64,000 nt of DNA, taken from Atriophallophorus winterbourni. Lineage: Eukaryota; Platyhelminthes; Trematoda; Plagiorchiida; Microphallidae. The stretch is taken from assembly GCA_013407085.1 (NCBI GenBank), contig JACCGJ010019568.1, positions 1 to 64,000 of the forward strand, written 5' to 3'. Below, in pieces: positions 1-11,100 of the stretch. Each line of letters starts with the position of its first letter. Position 1 is the first letter of the stretch. The notes beneath the pieces were generated by a model that saw only the letters and a list, made by a program, of their open reading frames with translations, did no database searches and was not told where the DNA came from. The position numbers and the translations under genes were made by a program.

Positions 1-170
1 CATGTCTAGGCCTCGGCAACCTGACAGTAATATCGCCCACGTGCAGTCTCTGACTGTGCGGCACTTTGCCTGGATCAGGCTTGTGCTTTCATACATACAT
101 ACATGCACATAAATACACACATACATTCATGTATAGATACATGCATACATTCACATACAAACATACTTAG
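1..170 (+). repeat. Short SINE-like repeat (family S), 3' part with CATA-rich tail
   Basis: The 3' half of the commonest short repeat in the window, cut by the window edge. It carries the family's recurring core (CTGACTGTGCGGCACTTTGC, then GGATCAGGCTTGTG) and runs into a CATAC/CATA microsatellite tail. Related copies occur on both strands at about 15 places, which is why it is called an interspersed repeat. No Pol III A/B boxes were recognised. Confidence 0.8.
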
Positions 171-481
171 CCTACCGAGCCTAGCGCTACGGTGAGTTTC
201 TTCATTCCAGCGTTCTATTCTATGGGCTGAACACCTGATCGTTTCTTCCGTCCTCTATTCTATGAACAAACTGTTCTGAACGTTTGATTACAAACTTACT
301 TTCTATGGATGTTTTTCCTCGATCGGTCAAAAATATTTTATAATATCTTTTCGTCTGTTTATTTATTTATCATTTTTAGCCTTTCTCTTTCTTTCTCTCT
401 CAATAATTCACTAAATTTCGCTATCGAATTTTGACCTCCAGGTCTACAGTCCTGTAAACAAAAGTATTTAGTTCAATTGTA

Positions 482-3400
482 ATGCATTCCAACGATTGCA
501 TCGATCGAATGAATAGTTATGTGAAACTCAATGTTGGAGGATCACTCTTCTATACAACTATCGGGACTCTCCTTCGTGGAAATACTATGCTTAACGCCAT
601 GTTCAGTGGTCGTATGGAGCTCAAAACAGACGATGATGGTTAGTCATGCGCTTTTCAATCTATCTAGGCCTGGGTAACCTGATAGCCCACTCGCAGATTC
701 AGACTGTATGTCTCTGTCTGTATCCTGGCTTGCGATTTCCAACTTGTATACATACATTCAGATCCAGTTTGCTTACATACTACATTTAATTATATAACAC
801 ATGCTGTATCTACTGATACTAAATTCATTAGATACATTTACGTTTGATGATCCTCGCAACCCTTACGGTAATTTGCATGACTTTTAGGCCTACATGAAAA
901 AGAGAGCTGATGAGATTTTTTGTGCGTACAATACAGTACATGCGTTACACTTTATTTGCTGTACTGCTTTTGCTATTTTGTTTTCTACGTTCGACATTCA
1001 CGTGCCGATTGAAGACTTTGTACGATTGCCTACTGCATGTTTCTTCGCTACATATAATCGCTTTCAAAAACGGAAGACATAATGGTACATTGCATTACAG
1101 TTTCCTTGCTACTGCTGATTTTAAGCTTTCTACTGTACGCAGAACAGAGGTGATGCTGTCTCTAGTCATCATTCGATCACGTAATTGTCGATTTGCGTCC
1201 TGAAAATCAATTGGTGCTTGTTTGTAATTCCTTCCTTGCTTACCTACGATTCCTTTTTCACAAAGCATTATAGGTAATATGAATTCACCCAGTGAATATG
1301 GTACTAGGTCGTACCATATTTTTCACAACTATTATTAAAATGGTCATTTGCATGCATTTCCATCACACACCTCGTACTATATGCACCCATCAGGTAAAGA
1401 CAGTGCGATCAAGATCCGTATGCACTTCAAACAGTGGAATGGTAAACAATGTGTGTCAAGGCTTCGGTTCGCTGGATTCTTTTGTACCTCTCTACTGCAA
1501 ATGAATATTGCTGATTGAGATTATTCACCTCAGTGGGTTACCTCATTGACCGGTCACCCTGCTGACTCATTCAACCTCTACCAGGCTTTAAAAACACGGT
1601 GTTGTATGTAAACATTATTAAAACGCATCTCAGCCATCACAAACGAGCTAGGAGCATCATTTTCTCGGTTCATGGCCTTTCGCTCGTAACAGACATAATG
1701 CCATTAGGATTGTAACTTTTCCCGATATATATATATATATATATATAATATATATTATATATATATTCCTTGCAGGTGTTTCATGAACATGCTTCTCTAA
1801 TTTCCCGTGTATATAAATTTCATTACTAACTTGTTTTCGTTGCCTCATTTTACCAGGCTGGGTTTTAATCGATCGTTCTGGCAAGCATTTTGCCACTTTA
1901 CTAAATTACATCCGCGACGGCTCCGTACCCTTGCCCGAAAATCGTCGGGATCTGGAGGAACTTTTAATTGAAGCGAGATACTTTTGCGTTGAAGGATTGC
2001 GGCAACTCTGCGAGGAATCCCTGTCTAGGTTCACTGTAGATGAGGATTCACAAAATCGTGCCACCATAGTGATTGTCAAATGTCCAAACGCAGCGAAGTC
2101 CCTCTTATCCAGTGCGAAAAAGGTAATCTACTTTTTCATGTCTTATTCAACATGCACAACTAAAATGCTCAGATCTGAATCTTTTCCTATTCCAGCCTGT
2201 TGTGAAGCTCACAATGAATCGTTACAACAATGTCTTCTCCTACACAAGGTAACCAACATTACGGAAGAATTCTCGTGTTGAAAATATTTCAGCCTTTTAT
2301 TTTTGTAGTCGTATGCTTGTTTCTATGTTATTTTTGGGGAGCTTATAGCATTACAGTAACTGCAAGACTATGCTTCCTCTGTTTGATAATCTGTTCAACT
2401 TTGTATATGCAATTAAAAATGTATGCTAGCATATCACAACTGTAACACCCCTCTTTTTACCGTTATTTTGTAGCACAACTGGGATTTGGACTTGCTCTTC
2501 TAACAATTGTACATAGTGTAGTTGTTAGACGCAACAATTTAACCACTGAGTTACGTAAGTACGTACGAAATCACAAGCCTGATCCAGACAAAGTGTGGCA
2601 CAGTCGTGGACTGTACGTGAACTAAGATACTGTCATGTTGCCCAGACTTAGACAGATATAGAAAGGGAAAATAACAATGGCGGTGAGACTCCAAAGTGTT
2701 TTCGCATGCAGCTCACTACAGGTATGGTATGAAAGCACGAGCCTGTTCCAGGCAAAGTGCCGCACAGTCGGAGACTGGCTCACTACTGGTGCCAACGCAC
2801 GGTGTTTGCGCAGCACATATGTGCTGCACGATTGAACGGCCGTACTAGCACGGTTGCACATCCGAGTTATGTCAACCTGAAACACTTCAAACTCGACCAT
2901 GAAACCAACAAATTTAGTTGAATTTCGTCTGTTGTGCTTGAGAAGCGCTTTTAGCTAACGTTTCCCGCCTGCCGTACTTTGCACTATTCAACCGGATTTC
3001 ATTTGGGTAATTTGACATTTTCCAATATATTATTTCAACACCTGTTTCAGCGTAGCAATTCATCAGATTTTCGATATTCTTCTCTATGATGTATTGGGCT
3101 TTCCATGGGTATTAGTTCTACTGCACTTACCAATCCGATACGTGTGGCTATGAATTAATTTATCGCTTGATTACTTCGGTGCTCCCCAGGTAGGCGTGCT
3201 TAATTGATTTGTCACTGGTATGCGGAAACATGCTGGAGTTTCACTGCCATCAACTGTTGACTTTTCCTGTATCTGTCTAAGCCTGGGCAGCCTGGCATTA
3301 TCTCAGCTCACGTGCGGCACTTTGGCTGAGTTCATACTTGTGATATCATACTTAGGTATCCTAGTCTGGTCGTTTGGTAATTGTGACCGTCGATACGTAT

Positions 3401-6400
3401 TTGGCTTGAAATTTATTTACTCTGTTTCGTAATTGGCACAATAATAGGCAAACAAGTTCTGTTGATCTATAGCCTCAATTCCACCTCGCTTCATTTTTAT
3501 CAAGGAATGACTGCAAATAATTTTGCATAAGCATGATTCTTGTCCCGATTTCTTATAGTCACTTTCGCTTGTGTTTGCAGCAACTCCCACGACAATCTAC
3601 TACGCAACATAGAGTGTTTGGAAAAATACGCGCTCATGTTCCCCGATACAGTACTTTTTGTCAAAGACGTCAGAGACAAAAGCGAGCAAAATGAAATTTG
3701 CGAATGGAGCTACTATTATCGAGGTCATCGACTAAAAAGCATTGATTGTATCGCTATCCATTATTCTTCGGAGAAACGCTTAATTAAAGTAAGTTGACTC
3801 GAGTCTTTGTTTGATTTCAGTTTCTCACTTCTCGACGCTATGCTGGGCTCATGCTATAGTCTAATTTAGCTACTGACTTTGTTTTCGTTTCACCTAAATT
3901 TCTTTTCGCGCTGTCCTTTCGGGGCGCTTCCTGCTCTTGTGTGGTGTCGAAAAATGGTTATCTGCTAATCACCCGAGAGATCTTGATTGACACTGCTAAT
4001 TCACCTCACATCGGCACTTACCTTCATTTCAAATGAGTTTTTTCGCGGATGCCAGGCTGTCCGTTTATCACCATTCACACATTTTCTATTTAAACGTGCA
4101 GTCTTTAATTGTGCGGCACTTTGCCTGGATCAGGCTTGTGATTTCATACATACATGCATACATTTAAACGGGATTGAGAACGGCAGGTTCAGCGTTTTTT
4201 CGTGTTCCTGTGTTTGAAATGTTACGTCTTTCTACATTTCTTTTTTTTTCACGAATGTGCAATAGTGTAGTTTGTGTACTACGCTGGTCAAACCGTGCTA
4301 AATTGATTTGCCAAAGGTACTGCGTTGCATGCGGAAATACGCTGGAGTCTCAATGCCATTCTCCCTTATATCTGTCTAAGCCTGGGCAACCTGGCCGTAT
4401 GATGTTCACCTTGTGTTCGCCGAGCTTGCGTAGTTGTTCTTGGACGTTTCGTCATCAGGCTAGATGACATCATCAGCAAAACCAGCATCAACACTTAGCA
4501 AACACTTCAACAACACGAAAGATAAAGTGGCAAAAAAGAACTGTCGAATATCGTCTACGAGATTTCATGCAGAGACTGTGAAAAGAACTACGTCGGACAA
4601 ACGGGTCGCAAACTCAGCACAAGATTACATGAACACCAGTTGGCCGTACGCAGACATGACCGGAATTCACTGATTTCAATACTTGTTGATCAATTTGGGC
4701 ATCAGTTCGACTGGGACCGCACAAGAATATTAGCCAGAGAAAACGACCGATGGGCGCGAGAATTCCTGGAAGCGTGGCGCTCAACAACAAATTCAATTAA
4801 CCAGCATCTCCAACTGGCTGCAACATATGGACCAATGAGAAACCGCTCACGGAGAAGGCATAACATGAACTCGACCAATCCGCGGGAGTGACCGTGAACG
4901 GACAGACAAGCGGTATAATAACCAACGAATTCCAACTACAAGACGCTTCGAAAGAAGTTTTGCTGATGATGTCATCTAGCCTGATGACGAAACGTCTAAG
5001 AACAACTACGCAAGCTGGGCGAACACAAGGTGAACACCATCCACATCCTGAGCTACGAATATTTTTCTCTATTGCTGAACCTGGCCGTATCTTGGCCCAC
5101 GCGCAGTTTCTGTGCGGCAGTTTGCCTGGATCCAGGCTCGTGATTTCATAATACATATACTTGTCTTTTCCGCTTTGTGTTTAATTCAGAGCTTGTCTAG
5201 TCGCATTGTTGACTTGCTTGCGGAGCGTGGTCTATCCAACCCCATTTCATTTTTCTAAAGCCAAAGTCAGTCTTCTATTATTAAAAATCTGCCATGATGA
5301 ATCTTCCTATATCTGCCAAATGATACTGCTGATCTTCTGAGGCATTCCCTAATGGCCTGTCTATCGACACTTTTGAAAGCTGTCTCGAAGTCAAAGATGG
5401 TCAGTTACAGTAGTGAAAAGATTATTCAATGAGTATGCGCAATCCAGCGGTGTTGTCTGTGCATTTTCTGCTTTGCTTAAATTCTGTTTGCTCAGATCAC
5501 GATTCTCAGTCTAGTGCCTCTCTCAGTCTCTTTAGTATGATTCCGGTGAACACTTTACTCGGGATGGATAGCGCATAATATCTCTGCCACACTTATAAAG
5601 GTTTTCTTTTTGGAAAACTTGATCAAGTGTCAAAGCTTCCTGTTTGCGCGTACTTACTCTTGCTCGAAATCATTAGGAAAGGAGGTGACATCACCACTGT
5701 TGTTGCCTCATCTACCTCGAGAGTTGGAGGATGCTGTCTGAACTTGGCATGGCTTTTATTACAGGTATAAGTACTTCGTTAATTCACAAACATGTATCCA
5801 AGCCCTCTGTAAAAAAAGATAATTGATTGCATTCAGAAGCGTTGTATAATGTTATCAACAAGATTCCGCCATTTGTGTACTAGTGTTACGTCTGTAAGTA
5901 CACGGATGTGCGATTGTGCAGTAATTTTGTACTGCCCAGCTAAGATCGTGCTAAATTGTGTTGCTACCGGTAGTCAGCGGAAACTAGCCATTTATATTTT
6001 CTAAACTGGGGAAACTTGCAGTTCTTAATGTACGTGCAGTCTCTGACTTTGCGATATTTTTCAGGATCAGGATTGTGATTTTATACATACATATATCTAT
6101 GTACTATTCATGTGTGAAATTTACCTGCTTTAAATCAGATCGAATGTCTTGCAATATCTAAACAGTGATGGTAGATTTTACCGATCTAAACAGAAACCGT
6201 TTTGTTTCGCTCAATGTAATGACGTGTTGTTTGGCCATCTGAGAATGATTCTAATTATTTCACAATGCCTGTGGTACGAATCATACTATATACTTTCAAC
6301 AATGTGTAATATCAATGAGTGATTTGAATTTAGATTAAAATTATTTCGATCACTCTGATGAATCGAAATGGTAATTTACGTTGTGAGTCCGCTATTGCCG

Positions 6401-6986
6401 ATGAAATTAGATCTGTTTAGACGCGAACTTTGTTTATCCCTTTTGCTAATTATGTTGTAAAACTGCGAAAGTAGTGCCAATTGTGAAGTAGATGTGTTTT
6501 CATGGTAAAGTCATGATATAGGTTAAGCAAAGCTTCCTTGTCTAGGTTATCCTCTGCGCCATAAATCGTTTCCCATTTTCTTGTTTTCGATAGGTTGAAT
6601 TTCCCGAGTCTCGAATACACGAAGAAATGCTTTCCCTCCTATCAGTGTCTAGCCGTGGCCTCAGTGATGCCGAATTGCGCGACCTTGCCGCACGAAAAGC
6701 TAATTGCGGAACTGCATCTGGTTCCGGTCCAAATTACTCGTCTCTAAATCCATCCTCCTCACAGCAAGAGCAAGACGAGGGTGATATGGATCAGACGTCA
6801 ACTAGTACGATTCTCTCTAGTCATAGTCAGTCACTACCCGGACCTCCGGCTAGGCCAGTCACGCTAACAAATCTTGCGCATTCTGACGGAACTAACCCTG
6901 CAAGCATCCACGTTTCATCAATAACAACACTCACTTCGTCCCGCGTCCCTTTCGGATCGTCTGCACGTTTGGGTCGTCGTGGATAA
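482..6986 (+). CDS. BACURD: BACURD-type BTB/POZ adaptor (KCTD10/KCTD13/TNFAIP1 class), 5 exons
   Basis: The family provides substrate adaptors for CUL3 ubiquitin ligases and in vertebrates targets RhoA. Coding exons are 482-638, 1857-2122, 2196-2248, 3581-3788 and 6594-6986. Every junction has GT/AG sites and the phases add up (423+261+393 nt), giving 358 aa. The BTB/T1-like domain spans about aa 12-110 ([42 protein letters not shown]). The conserved BACURD C-terminal half follows ([48 protein letters not shown]). The last about 110 aa are Ser/Thr-rich, differ from vertebrate members and lack recognisable motifs. The ATG at 482 is the first in frame before the BTB domain. Introns 1, 3 and 4 carry repeats. 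No coding damage was seen, so the gene looks functional. Which vertebrate paralogue it matches best cannot be told by eye; a single invertebrate orthologue is expected. Confidence 0.93.
655..770 (+). repeat. Diverged family-S SINE copy in BACURD intron 1
   Basis: Weak copy with TCTAGGCCTGGGTAACCTGA and a tail of TACATACATT, lying directly downstream of exon 1. It is older-looking than the copies at 8838 or 49839. Confidence 0.6.
1722..1768. repeat. (TA)n microsatellite
   Basis: Alternating TA tract in BACURD intron 1, about 90 bp upstream of exon 2. Confidence 0.9.
2550..2892 (-). repeat. Two nested family-S SINE copies in BACURD intron 3
   Basis: On the minus strand a copy including the family's 5' half (about 2650-2720 and 2790-2880) is split by the 3' half of a second copy (about 2721-2790). 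The repeated CTCACTA on both sides of the inner copy looks like its target duplication. Both read in the same orientation. Confidence 0.65.
3190..3360 (+). repeat. Family-S SINE copy in BACURD intron 3
   Basis: Contains the family's middle segment (ATGCGGAAACATGCTGGAG) followed by CTAAGCCTGGGCAGCCTGG and a diverged 3' core. The CATA tail is lost. Confidence 0.6.
4098..4165 (+). repeat. Family-S SINE 3' fragment
   Basis: 3' core ending in a short CATACATACATGCATACAT tail, in BACURD intron 4. Confidence 0.75.
4526..4891 (+). CDS. GIY-YIG endonuclease domain of Penelope-like element, partial
   Basis: This open frame, without an obvious initiator, encodes the C-terminal endonuclease of a Penelope-like element. 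It begins with a Cys-containing motif ([15 protein letters not shown]) carrying the Y-V-G form of the second GIY-YIG motif. [10 protein letters not shown] follows, and downstream come the conserved FEAW-like stretch ([15 protein letters not shown]) and an Arg-rich tail. The reverse transcriptase normally fused upstream is absent. It is not expected to be active on its own. Confidence 0.75.
   Translation, partial: SGKKELSNIVYEISCRDCEKNYVGQTGRKLSTRLHEHQLAVRRHDRNSLISILVDQFGHQFDWDRTRILARENDRWAREFLEAWRSTTNSINQHLQLAATYGPMRNRSRRRHNMNSTNPRE
4957..5005 (+). ncRNA. Candidate minimal hammerhead ribozyme motif in PLE end repeat
   Basis: Within the right inverted repeat lie a GTC triplet (4971-4973), the core CTGATGA (4981-4987), one base, and the second core GAAA (4989-4992). 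The left repeat holds the same on the minus strand (4447-4468). Minimal hammerheads have been described in the flanking repeats of metazoan Penelope-like elements. Stem II is almost absent here and stem III is 2-3 bp, so cleavage as a monomer is doubtful. Confidence 0.5.
5200..5690 (-). pseudogene. Decayed non-LTR reverse transcriptase fragment
   Basis: On the minus strand broken frames resemble the stretch between RT motifs 1 and 3 of LINEs (a [24 protein letters not shown] segment near 5560, and LFTTVTDHL followed by DSFQK near 5390). Several stops and shifts interrupt it. It lies inside BACURD intron 4. Confidence 0.45.
5895..6100 (+). repeat. Nearly full-length but diverged family-S SINE
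   Basis: Begins with ACGGATGTGCGATTGTGCAG, the family's 5' end, and ends TTTTATACATACATAT. It is one of the few copies spanning both halves, and so is useful for setting the unit length at roughly 200-240 bp. The rest of the intron to 6593 holds nothing I recognise. Confidence 0.65.
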
Positions 6987-7293
6987 AAGTGATCTGTGGC
7001 AATGTTTTCTCGGCATCATTGCTGGTGGTTATCAAGCACCCAAAACTAGTTCATTTCCTCTGACTTTCAAATTAACTGTTTGTGTGATAATGTTGCAATT
7101 TTCTTTTATTCTCTCTCAATCACCAACTACCCGCTGTCTATGAAGCTGCACATAAATTGGCAAAGTTTATATGCTTTTTAATATAAATGATGTCCATGAA
7201 TTTCTTTTTTTCTTCAGTGATATTTGTAACTAATGAAAACTTTCGGGTTTAAACTTCCATAAGGAAGCAAAACATTAAACTCATTCTCCCAAA

Positions 7294-7299
7294 AATAAA
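7294..7299 (+). promoter_or_regulatory. Likely polyadenylation signal of BACURD
   Basis: AATAAA about 310 nt downstream of the BACURD stop codon and just before the convergent GTF2F2 3' end. Confidence 0.55.
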
Positions 7300-7336
7300 T
7301 TTTCTGAACGGTAAAAGATGCACGGTCAGAAATTTG

Positions 7337-7342
7337 TTTATT
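7337..7342 (-). promoter_or_regulatory. Likely polyadenylation signal of GTF2F2
   Basis: AATAAA on the minus strand about 40 nt past the GTF2F2 stop codon. The two convergent genes therefore end within about 50 bp of each other. Confidence 0.65.
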
Positions 7343-7379
7343 TTATCACATCAGCCAAAAAATACACATTAAGGTTGAT

Positions 7380-8145
7380 TCATGTTTTCGGTGCACTGTC
7401 ACTTTTTTCTCCAGCCGCATAATGCCGATACTCTGGTTTGAGTTCCCACATATTCTTGTGCGGAGCGCGAGAATTGAACGTGGCGATTTCTCTTAATATT
7501 TCTGTCAGGTAACTCTGAAAGATTACAATATACCAAGATTAGGAGCAACGCCGACCGAAAAATTAGCTTAATGCTCATGTCGGAAACTTACAACGGGTTG
7601 TTTGGTCAAAAGAACCAGATCTCGAATCGTGTAGTATTGGTGACGCTCAAACGCTTTGAACAAATCTTGCATGACCTCGTCCTTTTCACGGCGCAAATTC
7701 TTTCCTTCTGCTTTCTTACGTGCTTCATATTCAATCTAAGGTGAAAATAGCAATAAAATTTGTTACTCAATGCCAAGCTCATTGCCAAAACGAAAATCTG
7801 AACAGATCCAACGGATAGAAAATGGACCGGAGCTAAAACTTATCTATTCATCATGGATAGCATGACACCAGTAGCATTTACCGAATGCTCAACTGCCATA
7901 CAACCATGACAATAAAATCTTAAAGATGGGTAAGGGTGGACACGAGATCTATAGAAGAGTAAGCACAAAGTCTACACATCGACTAAAACTTAAAACTAAC
8001 TTAAGCACAGGCTTTGCGTTACCGCTATGAAAGAAAAATACCTCAATTGATAATGTGCATATGCATTTTCTATGTTAACGGGGTGTTGTCTGTTGATTTT
8101 AGACTCGTTAAATCTTCAGAGCAATACACTGTCGGGTAGATCAGC

Positions 8146-8186
<41 letters not shown>

Positions 8187-11100
8187 CAATTTAGTAATGA
8201 TCTCTGTGCGATTTCAATGTCGAATCATTTGCAAATAATATGCTAGGGATTTTATAAAAATAGTTTAGTAATAATGATACTTTTATACGAGATTGCCAAA
8301 GAGAATAAACACGAATTTATTCCGAAAAAATTGAAGGTGGTTATGAGAACAGCGTTTGAATTTTTCACACAAATACTCTGTGGCTGTTAGAGTTACAACT
8401 CCAAAATATTATACACATGACAATTTTAAAGGAGCTTACATTGTTAATGTGGTTCGATACTGGTTTATAATTTCTGACAGGTTCATAAAGTAACTGCACT
8501 TCATGTTTTGGCCGGTTGATGGCTTTCATCTAAAATTGAAAAGTTCAAAACAGCTATTAATATAATCTTGGATTAGAACAACATGTTAACTGCAAATACT
8601 TGAATTTAAAAAGGGAGAATGTATAATGGTTTTAAAAAAATATTCACATTTACTTATGTGATTTTTCCTTATTGTTTAATAATCACGCCTGCTCACTGCT
8701 GACGTTCGTAATGTGACGAGCTATAAATCCCCTCAACCTTGTAAACCATCCGGCGACCGTGACCGTCATAGACCAAACACTACTCCGTCTTTCCACTCTG
8801 CATAGCCAACGCATCGGTGTATGTACGATTTCATACGTACATGGTATGAAAGCACAAGCCTGATCCAGGCAAAGTGCCGCACAGTCAGAGACTGCACGTG
8901 GGCTAAGATACTGTCAGGTTGCCCAGGCCTAGACATGAGGAAGAAATAAGAACAGGAAATGGTAGTGAGAATCCAGCCTGTTTCAGCATGCAGCTCACTA
9001 GCTCTGGCCAAATTTATTGGCAATCAGAGACTGCAGATTGCCTAGGCCTAGATACTTACTTTTACTTTGGTTTAGCCGATTTCGTTGATGGCTCGAATCA
9101 CGCCAACTCACTCGCGTCGATCGGATCGTTGCAGATCGTAATCCAGTCGCGCCCCCACCTTCGAACGAAGTAGATGGTACACAGCTCTAGGGCGTCTACA
9201 TCCTGCTCACAGTTGACAACCAGGACTTCACTTGACCGCCTTGTTACTCGGCTTAGGGCCGAGGACGAGTTTCGTGAGCGCTGAGTCTGTTTTTCGGGGG
9301 ACGTGGCCAAACTAGTGCAGTCTTCGCCGTTGGATGTGAACGGAAAGTCGAGGTAATCTGTAGCATCACACCCGAACAGTATATCGGACGCCCAAGATTA
9401 ACATGAGGCACAATGGTCGAATACATCTTAAGACCGTAAATCCTGTAACCTCCGTAAACATCGTGTTCAAACACCTCCAAGCGCCGGAGCTCCTCTGCGC
9501 GTACTGCCCAGCTCTCGCACCCGTAAAGCAAGACCGACCTGACTGAGGCCAGGTAAACTCTCCCCTTGAGTCTCAAACTCACGTCAGACCGCTTCCAGAG
9601 ATGACCTAGACTAGTGAACGCGAAGCGAGCTCTCGCAATGCGAGAGCCGATCTCACTTTCCAGCCCTCCTCCCGCCGTGATGCAGCTACCAAGATAGGTG
9701 AACTGTTCCACACAGTCCAGACTGAGGTCATCGACCGTCAGAGTGGGCTGCAACCCCTCCCAATCTTGAAGAAGAACCTTACACTTAGTTGGAGCTAAGT
9801 GCAATCCGTACCTAGACGCCTCCAATGCTAGCTGGTTCAGGGCATTCTGTAGGAACACCGGATCATCACCAAGCAAAGCAATGTCATCGGCATAATCAAG
9901 GTCAGTGACACGGTTACCTGGAAGTAGCTCGATCCCACCCTCAGTGAAGCTACGGAGAGCATTCTGGAGGACATCCTCGATCGCAAAGTTGAACAAGAAT
10001 GGGGACAGCGGACAGCCCTGGCGCACGCCACTGGTTGTGGGGAACGCCGGCGATAGGCTGCCGTAGACCCTGACCCTCCCTGAAGAATGAGAATAGAGCT
10101 CCTTCAAGATGGCGACATACTTAGGAGGGATGCCACTCCTAAGCAAGCAGTTCCAAAGAGTAGTTCTGTCCACCGAGTCGAACGCGGCCCGGATGTCCAG
10201 AAAAGCTACGATGGTTGGTCGCCGGTACAGGTGTCTGTGCTCTAATAACTGTCGCAGGACAAAAAGCTGATCCACGCATCCTCGCCCCGGGCGGAATCCA
10301 GCCTGTTCCTCACGGCAACGTAACTCCCGAATGGGCGATAGCCGACGAAGGAGGATGGAAACCAGGAGTTTAGACGCGACAGGAGTCAGGGATATCCCAC
10401 GATGATTGGAACACAGATTCCGTGCGCCCTTCTTAAAGATTGGGATAACCGTCGATTCACCCCATGACGCCGGGACCCGCTCCTCAGCCCATACTTTGGT
10501 AAACAAATCACGTAACTCCGCTGCCACAAGATCACCTCCCTCCTTAAACAAAATCGGGTGGAGGTCGTCAGGACCAGGTGACTTGTGGCGCTTCAGTGCT
10601 CGAATTACCTCTCTCACCTCCTGGAGATCAGGAGCGGCTAAGGAAACGGGCCAAGGCGTGCAAATCGGTGTCTCAGGCGGCGAGGTCGGAGGAGGTGGCT
10701 GGCTGAACTGAGCACTAAAGTGCTCAGCCCATCGTTCTAAGCGTCTACTAAGATTGGTGATCGGCGAGCCGTCGGTTTCGCAAATAGTCTCGCTCACTGT
10801 ATTCAGTTTCGAACCAGTAGCTCTAATTAACTGAAACAATTTGCGAGTATTGCCCGATGCGGCTGCAACCTCCATCTCACAAGCACGTTGCGTCCACCAG
10901 AACTCGCGGTCATTCCTTAAGCTGGCCTTTAAGCGGGTATTGAATTCTCTCCGAGCACGGTTGTGTTCAGTGCCGGTGGGTAAAGTTCGACGGTGATTTA
11001 TTAAAGCAAGTGACTGGGCCGAGATCCAAGAGCATGGCAAAGCGCGGGTGGGTTGACAGCTTTCAGAAGTAGCGCAGGACAGTGCTGTCCGAACGAAGTT

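Larger units (their letters stand above)
4401..5077 (+). mobile_element. Short Penelope-like element bounded by inverted repeats
   Basis: A 677-bp insertion with a 13-bp target-site duplication. Its ends are an imperfect inverted repeat of about 80 bp (4404-4483 versus 4957-5035), and the middle encodes a GIY-YIG endonuclease. There is no reverse transcriptase domain, so it is a truncated copy. Penelope-like elements are known for terminal repeats (pLTRs) in direct or inverted order. Another pair of related end repeats flanks the GIY-YIG ORF at 41.5-42.1 kb. Confidence 0.8.
4255..5155 (+). repeat. Family-S SINE split by a Penelope-like insertion
   Basis: The 5' part (about 4255-4400) and the 3' part (5078-5155) form one copy. 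The break is flanked by the 13-bp duplication AACCTGGCCGTAT (4388-4400 and 5078-5090), so the intervening 677 bp arrived after the SINE did. Confidence 0.8.

Noticed and set aside
1722..1768. Possible promoter TATA elements in the TA tract
   Set aside because: It is a plain microsatellite inside an intron.
1657..1896. Open frame on the minus strand opposite BACURD exon 2
   Set aside because: It is driven by the (TA)n tract translated as Ile/Tyr repeats and overlaps a conserved exon on the other strand.
6627..6986. Independent short gene starting at the Met at 6627
   Set aside because: It is the last exon of BACURD; the conserved [12 protein letters not shown] just before it is spliced to exon 4.
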